Shown in pieces: positions 9,401 through 16,291 of a stretch of 64,000 nt of DNA; the stretch's first letter is position 1; every line of letters starts with the position of its first letter. Source of the stretch: Hyphomonas adhaerens MHS-3 (GTDB lineage: Bacteria; Pseudomonadota; Alphaproteobacteria; Caulobacterales; Hyphomonadaceae); NCBI RefSeq assembly GCF_000685235.1, contig NZ_ARYH01000001.1:1488001-1552000 (forward strand). The letters are read 5' to 3'. The notes under the pieces are model-generated. The model searched no databases. It was given only the letters and a program-made list of their open reading frames with translations, and was not told where the DNA came from. A program made the position numbers and the translations under genes.

Positions 9401-9613
9401 GAGGTCCGGGCCGCCTGTCCGGTGGGCAACACCTATGTGAACCGGTCGATGACCGGGGCCGTGGTGGGGGTCCAGCCCTTCGGCGGGGAAGGGCTTTCCG
9501 GCACCGGGCCCAAGGCGGGCGGGCCGCATTATCTTCACCGCTTCGCCGCAGAAAGGGCGCTGACGGTGAATATCACGGCACAGGGCGGTGACGCCGAACT
9601 GCTCAGCCTGTAG
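6479..9613 (+). CDS. putA: Bifunctional proline dehydrogenase / glutamate-semialdehyde dehydrogenase PutA
   Basis: Oxidises proline to glutamate in two channelled steps. The 1044-aa length fits a short PutA without the N-terminal ribbon-helix-helix DNA-binding domain. FAD-dependent proline dehydrogenase part (about 90-480): VRLVKGAYWDSEIK, FATHN, FQRLHGMGE, RVYAPVGAHKDLLPYLVRR. Aldehyde dehydrogenase part (about 540-1010): ISPWNFPLAIFTGQ, catalytic Glu in AETGGLNG and catalytic Cys in SAGQRCSALR. No PutP permease or PutR regulator is adjacent. A lipoprotein gene follows after 10 bp and may be co-transcribed. Confidence 0.98.
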   Translation: MADTLVTTQYVWDALDSNKFVDEEALLEELLKETPVSDDLRQSAMRRALDLVETARATGRRKGMMESFLEEFGLSNAEGLALMCLAEALLRVPDAETRDDLIAEKIRSGNWGAHQGQSESWLVNASTWGLMLTGRVIGVPAAAKKGPGQFVSGLVRESGEPVIRAAMMQAMRIMGEQFVLGRSVKDALKRGGRMVRQGDAAHFSFDMLGEGARTTADAERYLKAYQSAIEQVAASKDKSAPPEASNGVSVKLSALHPRFEAVNEDRVLAEIYPGLLGLCQQAAKANIGLCLDAEEADRLVLSLKLFESLAREPSLKDWTGLGIAVQAYQKRARGVIEKLKQLAGDTRQRFMVRLVKGAYWDSEIKHAQVEGFPNFPVFTTKQGTDFHYLACAKQLLEASPVLYPQFATHNAHTLATVDLMADSMGVTKFEFQRLHGMGEALYGAAKAGKRVRVYAPVGAHKDLLPYLVRRLLENGANTSFVHSFLDPDVPAEQVVADPITKVEAGPRRHPRIPTPPRLYGPERRNSSGMDLSQQNVRDDIAAAIRVFRDSPAIAAGAIVSGKPETGGGELCRVPFHTETVLGACKEASEAAMDRALDAAVKFQPDWDKLGGPQRASHLRAMAEALEDNMSRLIALMARETGKTLNDGIAEVREAVDFLRYYAMGAEKDFAAPMRLPGPTGETNHLSLHGRGVFCCISPWNFPLAIFTGQLAAALAAGNTVVAKPAEQSPLIAFEAVKLFHKAGLPVDALHLLPGKGETVGAKLTSDPRISGVCFTGGTNTARMINRTLAERDGPIIPLIAETGGLNGLFVDTTALREQVLDDMILSAFGSAGQRCSALRVAFLPKATADHLIEGLKGAMDQLKLGDPALPETDIGPVIDEEARSMLQEHLKDMKSRAKVLHQVDAGIIGQEGYGFGPALVEISSLDQITEEKFGPILHVIRYDPDDIDEVGGKLHAKGYGLTLGVHSRLDSFYKEVRAACPVGNTYVNRSMTGAVVGVQPFGGEGLSGTGPKAGGPHYLHRFAAERALTVNITAQGGDAELLSL

Positions 9614-9623
9614 GGATAGACCG

Positions 9624-10484
9624 ATGAAACACGCCCTGTTCCTGTCCGCCGCCCTTTTGACGGCGACCGTTCCCGGTGCCTGCGGACAGGCGGGCGACAC
9701 CGCTGAAATGCCCGGCGCGACCGTCCAGCTGGCCGGAACAGACGACGCGGCGGCCGATCCGCAGGTGGCCAGCACCGCGGACATGCCGCGCTTTCTGCTG
9801 GTGGATAATGACGTGCTGAAGGCCGACGCCCGCTTCGAGGAGGCGATTTTCGCATTCGATCCTGCCATCGCGGCAGACCTCATCGAAGACGCGAACAGCC
9901 GGATCGAGGTGATGCAGCAGGATGCGCTGGCCTACAAAGAGGCCGATCCGGAATATTTCCGGCCCTACGGCCTGAAGATCGACTGGCGCGTGACGGGCGC
10001 GGCGGGATCGCTGGCGGGGCTGGAAGGCTTCATCTTCACCTTTACCGGCGGCGCGCACGGCAATTACATGACCGATGCCCGCATCTACGATACGGCGACC
10101 GGGGACAGGCTGCAGGCCGGAGACTTGTTCACCGACAAGGAAGCCGCAGCCAGCGCCCTTGCGCCGGATGTGTTCGACGGCATCGCCTCCGCCAAGGCAG
10201 CGCGCAGCGGGTCGCCTGACAACCGGGAGACGTTTCGCGGTGAGGCGGAAGACGCTCTCGCCGGGTCAAACCTGTTTGCCGGAGAGGTCAGCCTGGCCGC
10301 GTCCACGGAAGAGGGCAAGCTGGGCGGTCTCGTCCTGCACTATGCCCCTTATGAAATCGGTTCGTATGCGGAAGGGGCGTATCACATCACCCTGCCGCAG
10401 GCGGATTTCCATGATTTGTTGAAGCCGGAATATGCAGACCTGTTTGGCGGGGAACCGGCGGACATTCAGCGTTTCGGCGACTGA
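9624..10484 (+). CDS. DUF3298-family lipoprotein
   Basis: Secreted lipoprotein of 286 aa: signal peptide with lipobox PGAC, a low-complexity Ala/Asp linker, then a DUF4163-like N-terminal region with the FTGGAHGNY block and a C-terminal DUF3298 region (HYAPYEIGSYAEGAY...ITLPQADF). In other bacteria these domains occur in envelope proteins such as the RsiV anti-sigma family, which binds lysozyme. Here there is no membrane helix or sigma-factor partner, so no such role is claimed. The ATG is set by AGGGA 9 nt upstream; placement 10 bp behind putA suggests an operon. Confidence 0.78.
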   Translation: MKHALFLSAALLTATVPGACGQAGDTAEMPGATVQLAGTDDAAADPQVASTADMPRFLLVDNDVLKADARFEEAIFAFDPAIAADLIEDANSRIEVMQQDALAYKEADPEYFRPYGLKIDWRVTGAAGSLAGLEGFIFTFTGGAHGNYMTDARIYDTATGDRLQAGDLFTDKEAAASALAPDVFDGIASAKAARSGSPDNRETFRGEAEDALAGSNLFAGEVSLAASTEEGKLGGLVLHYAPYEIGSYAEGAYHITLPQADFHDLLKPEYADLFGGEPADIQRFGD

Positions 10485-10500
10485 CGGTCAGTCCCGGCCC

Positions 10501-10941
10501 TTAATTCTGGCAAGCGCGGAACGCGAAGCCCTGGCCCTTTGAGCCATCCAGCAGGGAAATTTCCGCCGTCATCCGGTTGCCCTCGCGCGCATAGCGGATG
10601 CGCTGGGGGTAATCATGGTCCGCGTCTGCGAAGACGATATGCGCCGCACCGCGTTCGACTTCGGTGAAGCGGGCAGGGCCCTTGCCGGCCGGATAGGCAT
10701 TGAATGTATAGGCGGCGCCGGGATCGATACGCGATTGTTCGAAAAAGGTGACCGCATCTCCCTTCAGGGCCAGGGCGTAACCGAACAGGTAGCCATGATC
10801 CGGCGCGGACCAGACTTCGCGATAGTCTCCATCGGCATTTTCCCAACAGCCGCTGATCCAGCCGAGCGGATGCCCGCTGTCCATGTCCGGCGCTGCAGTG
10901 CAGGCCCCCAGCAGGAGCGTGGCGGCCAGGGCGCGTTTCAT
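10501..10941 (-). CDS. DUF6265-like small lipoprotein
   Basis: Protein of 146 aa with a short signal peptide and lipobox LLLGAC, then a lipocalin-like stretch beginning GWISGCWE and continuing REVWSAPDHGYLFGY, the pattern of DUF6265 proteins. Function unknown. Its ATG overlaps the TGA of the upstream gene by 4 nt (ATGA), so translation of the two is probably coupled. It ends 16 bp from the convergent DUF3298 gene. Confidence 0.72.
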   Translation of the reverse strand: MKRALAATLLLGACTAAPDMDSGHPLGWISGCWENADGDYREVWSAPDHGYLFGYALALKGDAVTFFEQSRIDPGAAYTFNAYPAGKGPARFTEVERGAAHIVFADADHDYPQRIRYAREGNRMTAEISLLDGSKGQGFAFRACQN

Positions 10942-11270
10942 GGTTTGACCAATGTGCAGCCAAGGCCCGGCGTGAACTTCGCCTGCGCACTGACCTGGCC
11001 GTCATGCGACGACGCGCGGGTTATATTGTTTTCGTCCGTATAGGTTATACCGGTCATGTCGAAGGTGAAGTCACCCTGGCAGCTCTCCATTTCCCGTCCG
11101 GCGACATGAAGGCAGGAACAGACCTGCTTGGCACCCAGCGAGACCAGAATCTCCGCATGCGCGAGTTCGTCCGCATGCGCTACCTGCTGGTTGGGGTAAA
11201 AAGCTATTCCCGCTGCGGTTGCGAGCGAAATAATCCCAGTTGCGACCAGAAGTGCTTTGACGTTCTTCAC
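10938..11270 (-). CDS. Small secreted protein, stand-alone version of a serine-hydrolase N-terminal domain
   Basis: Protein of 110 aa with a GTG start backed by AGGGG 6 nt upstream, an N-terminal hydrophobic segment (about residues 6-24), then CSCLHVAGRE...SCQGDF and a C-terminal PGLGCTL. The spacing of these Cys, VAG and GCT blocks matches the first part of the serine hydrolase at 32291-33844 (CSDTFVAG...PGFGCTQL). Four cysteines are consistent with periplasmic disulfides. It is divergent from a serine hydrolase lacking this region, with only 44 bp between starts. Function unknown. Confidence 0.72.
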   Translation of the reverse strand: MKNVKALLVATGIISLATAAGIAFYPNQQVAHADELAHAEILVSLGAKQVCSCLHVAGREMESCQGDFTFDMTGITYTDENNITRASSHDGQVSAQAKFTPGLGCTLVKP

Positions 11271-11314
11271 TTTTTTCCCCTATGTCCGGAGTAGGACAAT
11301 AGGAGATAGGCGCC

Positions 11315-12490
11315 ATGGTGCGCAACATATTCCTCTTCTGCTTTATGTTCGTTCTGGCGCCGCTGGCTTCGGCACAGGCTCAGGATCACGCGCTGGTGCC
11401 GCTGCCGGCCCAGCCGGAGGGGGTGGCCTGGCCGACCCGGGGCTGGGAAACGGGCGACCTTCCACCAGAAGCAGCCGACAGGGTGCACGAACTGCTCGAC
11501 ATCGCGATGGTTGGCGGACGCGGTGACCTTGGCGGCGAGACACGGGCCGTCGTCATCATCCATCGCGGGAAACTCGTGGCCGAGGTCTACCGGGATGGCT
11601 TTGGTCCGGAGACAAGGCAGATGTCGTGGAGCCTCGCCAAGTCGGTGACATCGGCACTGGTGGGGCGTGCCAGCCAACTCGGCCTGATCGACGATATCGA
11701 CGCGCCCATGCCAGGCCTGTTCGACACGGATGATCCGCGTGCGGCCATTACATGGCATCAATGGATGACCATGACGGACGGGCTGGACTATCTCGAATTC
11801 GAGTCCGACATCCTCGAGGACAATGATGTGGCCCGGATGATGTACGGGGCAGGGCAGTTCGATGTGATCGAATATATCCGCGAGCATTTCCCGCTGAAGT
11901 ATGACCCCGGCACGCACTGGAACTATTCGACCGCAAGTTTCAGTCTTGTTGGCCGGGCCCTTCAGGGGCTGATCGGGATCGAGAGCCGGTGCTCAACTGC
12001 GCTGGTGGAGGCTGCGCCGGAGGCCGGGGCGCCGGATAGCGCCTGCCCGCCCGCAGATGTACCCATGACGGCATGGATCCGTCAGGTCCTGTTCGATCCG
12101 CTCGGCATGGACGCCCAGCCGGAGTTTGATCTCGCCGGCACCTATCTCGGCGGGTCGCATGTCTGGGCCACGGCGCGGGACTATGCGAAATTCGGCCTGC
12201 TCTACCTGCGTGACGGAGTGTGGGAAGGCGAGCGTCTGTTACCGGAAGGCTGGGTTGATATGACCCGCACACCGCCGCCGGACGCGGCAATTGATTTCTA
12301 TGGCGCGGGCTTCTGGCTGGTCCCCGGCGGCGAAGGCGCGTTCTATGCCCAGGGACATGAAGGCCAGACAATCTGGATCGCGCCGGGCCGGGATCTGATC
12401 ATCGTCCGCCTCGCACTGATGGAAGAGAACGATGCCAACTGGAACGCAGACCTTGAATGGAACAAGACCCTGACACGCGCTTTTCCGTAA
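11315..12490 (+). CDS. Beta-lactamase-family serine hydrolase
   Basis: Class C beta-lactamase / penicillin-binding-protein-fold hydrolase, 391 aa, with a signal peptide ending near ASAQAQ, so periplasmic. Catalytic SxxK is SLAK in MSWSLAKSVTS (about residue 110); the second motif is NYSTASF, and GHEGQ near the C-terminus stands at the KTG position. AGGAG 9 nt before the ATG fixes the start. Members include esterases, D-aminopeptidases, 6-aminohexanoate-dimer hydrolase-like enzymes and true beta-lactamases; the substrate here is unknown. It lacks the N-terminal Cys domain of its paralogue at 32291, but a free copy is encoded divergently next door. Confidence 0.9.
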   Translation: MVRNIFLFCFMFVLAPLASAQAQDHALVPLPAQPEGVAWPTRGWETGDLPPEAADRVHELLDIAMVGGRGDLGGETRAVVIIHRGKLVAEVYRDGFGPETRQMSWSLAKSVTSALVGRASQLGLIDDIDAPMPGLFDTDDPRAAITWHQWMTMTDGLDYLEFESDILEDNDVARMMYGAGQFDVIEYIREHFPLKYDPGTHWNYSTASFSLVGRALQGLIGIESRCSTALVEAAPEAGAPDSACPPADVPMTAWIRQVLFDPLGMDAQPEFDLAGTYLGGSHVWATARDYAKFGLLYLRDGVWEGERLLPEGWVDMTRTPPPDAAIDFYGAGFWLVPGGEGAFYAQGHEGQTIWIAPGRDLIIVRLALMEENDANWNADLEWNKTLTRAFP

Positions 12491-12501
12491 AAGACGCGCC
12501 G

Positions 12502-12534
12502 TATAGAGGGTCTATAGAAGGTCTGTAGAGGGTG
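12502..12534 (+). repeat. Triple 11-bp tandem repeat (copy 1)
   Basis: Three head-to-tail 11-mers, TATAGAGGGTC, TATAGAAGGTC and TGTAGAGGGTG, in the 80-bp gap between a serine hydrolase and a convergent thioesterase gene. The same three-unit array occurs in reverse orientation at 37216-37248. Eleven bases is about one helical turn, so the units would present the same face to a protein. Confidence 0.7.
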
Positions 12535-12570
12535 TTCTTGAGTGTCTGGCGGGGGCGTTTATCGACCCCC

Positions 12571-13002
12571 TCAGTCGCCGCCCACCTTGAAATGCGCCAG
12601 AAGGCTGGTGACCGGTTTTGACCGCTCGTCCTGCCAGGCCTCGGCCCGGACCGAGCACATGCGCCGGCCCATCTTGGTGATGGTTGCGCGGGCAAACGTG
12701 TCCTTGGCGTGGCCCTGGCGGAGATAGTCGATCGTGATGTTGATCGGCCGGGGCGGGCGTTCCAGGTGCTCGGTCACGAGGTAGACCTGTGCCATGGCGG
12801 TCAGCTCCAGGAAGGTGGCAATGGCGCCGCCGTGCAGGGCCTGAATCGTGAAATTGCCGATCAGTTTCTGCTGGAACGGCATGACCGCTGTCATCTCGTC
12901 GCCCATGACTTCGCAACGCATGCCGATTTCCTGCGCGATCGGGGTCCGGGCCAGGAAGGCCTGTACCTGTTCGCCGCGGGTGGGGAGGTGTTCGTCAGCC
13001 AT
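12571..13002 (-). CDS. PaaI-like hotdog thioesterase
   Basis: Acyl-CoA thioesterase of the 4HBT/PaaI hotdog family, 143 aa, with the family block ALHGGAIATFLE and a following PRPINITIDYLRQG strand. The start is the ATG at 13002; a TTG one codon earlier is less likely. The ATG overlaps the upstream TGA as TGATG, and GAGGAAA lies inside the end of the upstream gene, so the two thioesterases are translationally coupled. They may act as a hetero-oligomer or on related substrates; this is inferred from coupling only. Confidence 0.85.
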   Translation of the reverse strand: MADEHLPTRGEQVQAFLARTPIAQEIGMRCEVMGDEMTAVMPFQQKLIGNFTIQALHGGAIATFLELTAMAQVYLVTEHLERPPRPINITIDYLRQGHAKDTFARATITKMGRRMCSVRAEAWQDERSKPVTSLLAHFKVGGD

Positions 13003-13493
13003 CAAGATTTCCTCAGCGATTCAACCGAGCGCGGCTTGTTGATGGCGAAGGCACCTGCCGCGGTGGCGATCACCTTGTCCCGGCTCTCGTGATAGGCCCA
13101 GGCACGGGTGAAGCAGACACTGCGGGTGATGTGGTAGCATTCCGCCTCACCGAGGATTTCCCGGTGCGGTTCGGCCGCGCGCATATAGTCGATACGTAAG
13201 TCCAGCGTGGAAACGAAGCGGGCCTTGTCGAGCGCGGAACTCGCCGCCATGCCGCAGAGGTTGTCGAGGAATGAGGTCAGCACGCCGCCATGGATCACGC
13301 CTGTGTCCGGATCGCCGACAAGGCGTTCTTTCCAGGGCTGAACGCCCCAGACGTGGCCTTTTTCCAGCTTGGTGACGCGGAAACTCATCCGGCGTCCCCA
13401 AGGGATGCCGCCGGTCATGATTTCCAGGTTTTCTCCCATGACCTGCCAGGGTTCGGCAGTTGGCGTCGCGTCATCTTCCATCTGGGGCCTCAT
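13002..13493 (-). CDS. PaaI-like hotdog thioesterase (first of pair)
   Basis: Second 4HBT-type hotdog protein, 163 aa, with VIHGGVLTSFLDNLCG as the active-site block and STLDLRIDYMRAAEP as the following strand. It is only distantly similar to its downstream partner, so the pair is not a recent duplication. Either ATG 13493 or ATG 13481 could be the start; the first has a weak AGGCAGG. It is divergent from the FAD monooxygenase gene with a short 78-bp gap. Confidence 0.83.
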   Translation of the reverse strand: MRPQMEDDATPTAEPWQVMGENLEIMTGGIPWGRRMSFRVTKLEKGHVWGVQPWKERLVGDPDTGVIHGGVLTSFLDNLCGMAASSALDKARFVSTLDLRIDYMRAAEPHREILGEAECYHITRSVCFTRAWAYHESRDKVIATAAGAFAINKPRSVESLRKS

Positions 13494-13571
13494 TCATTTG
13501 ACCTGCCTTTCGCCTCGGATAACATCCGGGCAGAAAAGAACATACACATGACCGCAGGTCAGGAGGAAGCT

Positions 13572-14903
13572 ATGGCATTCGAGGGAACGGGCAAACCGAA
13601 GACCTGCATCATTGGTGCAGGATGTTCGGGCTTTACAATGGCCAAACGCTTGAAAGACCGGGGCCTGCCTTATGATTGTTTCGAAATGTCGGACGATATC
13701 GGCGGGAACTGGTACTACAAGAACCCCAATGGGGCCTCGTCCTGCTATCAGTCGCTGCACATCGACACGTCCAAATGGCGCCTGGCCTTTGAGGATTATC
13801 CCGTTCCGGAGGACTGGCCGGATTTCCCGCATCACGCCCAGCTGTTGCAGTATTTCCATGACTATGTGGACCATTTCGGCCTGCGCGAGACGATCACTTT
13901 CAACACGGCGGTGACCAATGTCGAGGACCTGCCGGGCGGCCGCTGGAAAGTGACGCTGTCGACCGGGGAGACGCGCGAATATGATGCCGTCGTGGTCGCC
14001 AATGGCCACCACTGGGACCCGCGCACGCCGACCTATCCCGGGCATTTCGATGGTTACCAGGTTCATTCCCACAACTACACTGACCCGTTCGAGCCCTATG
14101 ACTTCCGCGGCAAGCGCGTGATGATCGTCGGGGCCGGAAACTCCGCGATGGATATCTCGTCGGAACTGTCCCAGCGTCCGCTGGCGGAGAAACTGTTCAT
14201 CTCCATGCGCCGTGGTGTCTGGGTGATGCCGAAATACATGGACGGCAAACCGGCCGACAAGGCGGTGCTGCCGTCCTGGATGCCGTCCAGCCTCGGTCGC
14301 AAGCTCGCCCGCGCCAAGATCAAGAAAACCATCGGCATGATGGAAGACTATGGCTTGCCGAAGCCGGACCATGAGCCGCTGGAGGGCCACCCCTCCGTAT
14401 CGGGGGAGTTCCTGACCCGTGTTGGCTGCGGCGACATCACGCCGAAACCCGGCATCGAAAAGCTGGATGGCGACGGCGTCGTCTTCACCGATGGCACGCG
14501 CGAAAAGGTCGACGCGATCATCTGGGCGACTGGCTATAATGTGACCTTCCCGTTCCTCAAGCAGGATGACCTGACGCCGAAGGAAAATGTCTTCCCGCTG
14601 TACAAACGCATGGTGAAACCGGGACGGGAGACGATCTTCTTCCTGGGCCTTGCCCAGCCCCTGCCGACGCTTGTGAATTTTGCCGAGCAGCAGTCCAAAC
14701 TGGTGGCCGCCGCCCTTGATGGCGAGTACGCTTTCCCCGATGCTGCCGAAATGGAGCGCATCACGGTCGCAGACGAGAAAGAGCACCTCGGGCACTTCTA
14801 TGACAGCCCGCGCCACCGCATGCAGGTGGACTTCAACCTCTATTGCCGCGACCTGCAGAAGGAGATCGAGAAGGGCATGAAACGCGCGAAAGTTCACGCA
14901 TGA
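13572..14903 (+). CDS. Flavin-containing monooxygenase (FMO/BVMO type)
   Basis: NADPH- and FAD-dependent class B monooxygenase, 443 aa. FAD fingerprint GAGCSG at the N-terminus, FMO identifying sequence FDGYQVHSHNY (FxGxxxHxxxY) near 150-165, NADPH fingerprint GAGNSAMD near 190, and ATGY near 318. The ATG at 13572 has a textbook AGGAGG 7 nt upstream. Such enzymes oxygenate N- or S-nucleophiles or do Baeyer-Villiger oxidations; the identifying sequence fits the N/S-oxygenating FMO group better, but no substrate is named. The stop overlaps the next ATG (ATGA). Confidence 0.93.
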   Translation: MAFEGTGKPKTCIIGAGCSGFTMAKRLKDRGLPYDCFEMSDDIGGNWYYKNPNGASSCYQSLHIDTSKWRLAFEDYPVPEDWPDFPHHAQLLQYFHDYVDHFGLRETITFNTAVTNVEDLPGGRWKVTLSTGETREYDAVVVANGHHWDPRTPTYPGHFDGYQVHSHNYTDPFEPYDFRGKRVMIVGAGNSAMDISSELSQRPLAEKLFISMRRGVWVMPKYMDGKPADKAVLPSWMPSSLGRKLARAKIKKTIGMMEDYGLPKPDHEPLEGHPSVSGEFLTRVGCGDITPKPGIEKLDGDGVVFTDGTREKVDAIIWATGYNVTFPFLKQDDLTPKENVFPLYKRMVKPGRETIFFLGLAQPLPTLVNFAEQQSKLVAAALDGEYAFPDAAEMERITVADEKEHLGHFYDSPRHRMQVDFNLYCRDLQKEIEKGMKRAKVHA

Positions 14904-15568
14904 GGCAGCTGCTGGGGGCTGCACTCACACTGGTCTTCCTTGCTGGCTGTGCATCATCGCCAGCCCCCACTCGGGTGCGGACTTATACGCCGCCGCCAGG
15001 CCCGCCGCAGGTCTCCGCCGCGCAGGGCAGCTTCCAGCCGAATGCCTACCTCCGGTCCTGCGGGGGCATTTACGTCACCAACGCGCCGCCCATGGACAAG
15101 GATTTCTGGGTGGTCGACTACAAGCCGATCATCGTCGTGGGCTCTGTCGTCATGGCGACCGCGCCCTCGAACGATGTCTGCCTGTCATCCGGGTTCGGCA
15201 TTCGCTCTGCCAGGCGCCATGACGGGATCGACCTGCAATCCATTCCGGCCGGGCCGATCTATGCGGCGGCTCCGGGGCGTATCCTCGAAGCGCGGGTTTC
15301 AACCGGCTACGGAAACATGATCCTGATCGACCATGGCGGCGGCGTCTACACCCGCTACGCCCATCTCGCTTACTTTGCAGACGGGATACGTGCCGGTTCC
15401 GAAGTGGGCTTCGGCCAGCAGATCGGCATGATGGGCCAATCCGGCAATGCGACCGCCATTCATCTCCATTTTGAAATCCTGACCGGCAACTACAACAATC
15501 CGAGAGGGTCCAAAGGGCTTGCACCGCGCAATCCGTTCGAGTTTCCGGCCTATAATCCGGGCAGCTGA
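14900..15568 (+). CDS. M23-family peptidase lipoprotein
   Basis: LytM/M23 domain lipoprotein, 222 aa, with lipobox FLAGC. The domain spans about residues 95-205: SGFGIRSARRHDGIDL supplies the first zinc His and Asp, and HLHFE the last His, so all metal ligands appear present and the protein may be an active peptidoglycan endopeptidase. The ATGA overlap with the monooxygenase suggests a shared transcript, although the functions look unrelated. Confidence 0.88.
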   Translation: MRQLLGAALTLVFLAGCASSPAPTRVRTYTPPPGPPQVSAAQGSFQPNAYLRSCGGIYVTNAPPMDKDFWVVDYKPIIVVGSVVMATAPSNDVCLSSGFGIRSARRHDGIDLQSIPAGPIYAAAPGRILEARVSTGYGNMILIDHGGGVYTRYAHLAYFADGIRAGSEVGFGQQIGMMGQSGNATAIHLHFEILTGNYNNPRGSKGLAPRNPFEFPAYNPGS

Positions 15569-15588
15569 CAGATGACGAACAAACCGGA

Positions 15589-16287
15589 ATGAACCGCTTT
15601 TTCGATCCTGACCTGTTTGCCCGGGCCTATCGTGATCCGATGGCCTGGCTGACCCTGCTGGTCGATCTGCTGCCTGTGATCGCCGTGGTGTTCTTCGGCT
15701 GGAAAGCTGTGCCTCTGGTCGCGCTCTACTGGCTGGAAAACCTGGTCATTGGGGCGTTCACCGTCCTGCGCATGCTGGGCACGATTGCCGCCAATCTGCT
15801 CAACATTCCCATCGCGCTGTTCATGGTCCCGTTTTTCACCGTACATTACGGCATGTTCTGCTTCGGCCACGGCATCTTCCTGAGCGCCTTTGCGGGCGGC
15901 GATGTCGGACATGCCGCGCCAGGGGTCAGCGGCATGCAGACGCTGATCGACTGGGCGCTCGGCACCGGGCCCTACATGCTTTGGTTCGTGGGGGCGATCA
16001 TCCTCGTCAACACCCTCTTTTACCTTGTCGATTTCATCGGGCGCGGCGACTTCCGGAACACGCAGCTGCCCGTGGAAATGTTCGCGCCTTATGGCCGGAT
16101 CGTGACGCTGCACGTGGCGATCATCCTCGGCGCAGGCCTGATGCTGGCGTTCGGACAGCCGCTGATGGGCGTGTTGATCCTGATCATGCTGAGGGTCGGG
16201 TTCGGCATGTTCCTGAACATGCTTCGCCAACGGAAGATCGAAGGTGCCGGCAGCAAGACCCTGAATGCCGTGGCAGAAGCGGGGTAG
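15589..16287 (+). CDS. DUF6498 membrane protein
   Basis: Integral membrane protein of 232 aa with about five hydrophobic segments, including a block centred on LYWLENLVIGAF that is characteristic of DUF6498. No enzymatic motif is visible. It lies 20 bp after the M23 gene and 4 bp before the next gene, so it is an internal member of a four-gene run. The ribosome binding site is poor (CCGGA close to the ATG). Confidence 0.75.
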   Translation: MNRFFDPDLFARAYRDPMAWLTLLVDLLPVIAVVFFGWKAVPLVALYWLENLVIGAFTVLRMLGTIAANLLNIPIALFMVPFFTVHYGMFCFGHGIFLSAFAGGDVGHAAPGVSGMQTLIDWALGTGPYMLWFVGAIILVNTLFYLVDFIGRGDFRNTQLPVEMFAPYGRIVTLHVAIILGAGLMLAFGQPLMGVLILIMLRVGFGMFLNMLRQRKIEGAGSKTLNAVAEAG

Positions 16288-16291
16288 GGAC

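Noticed and set aside
6527-9883. 1118-codon open frame antisense to putA
   Set aside because: PutA on the plus strand has all catalytic motifs; the antisense protein is low-complexity, His/Gln/Arg-rich and starts and ends without ribosome binding sites. It is a by-product of high GC.
12502-12534. CRISPR array
   Set aside because: The units are 11 bp, directly tandem, without spacers, and there are no cas genes.
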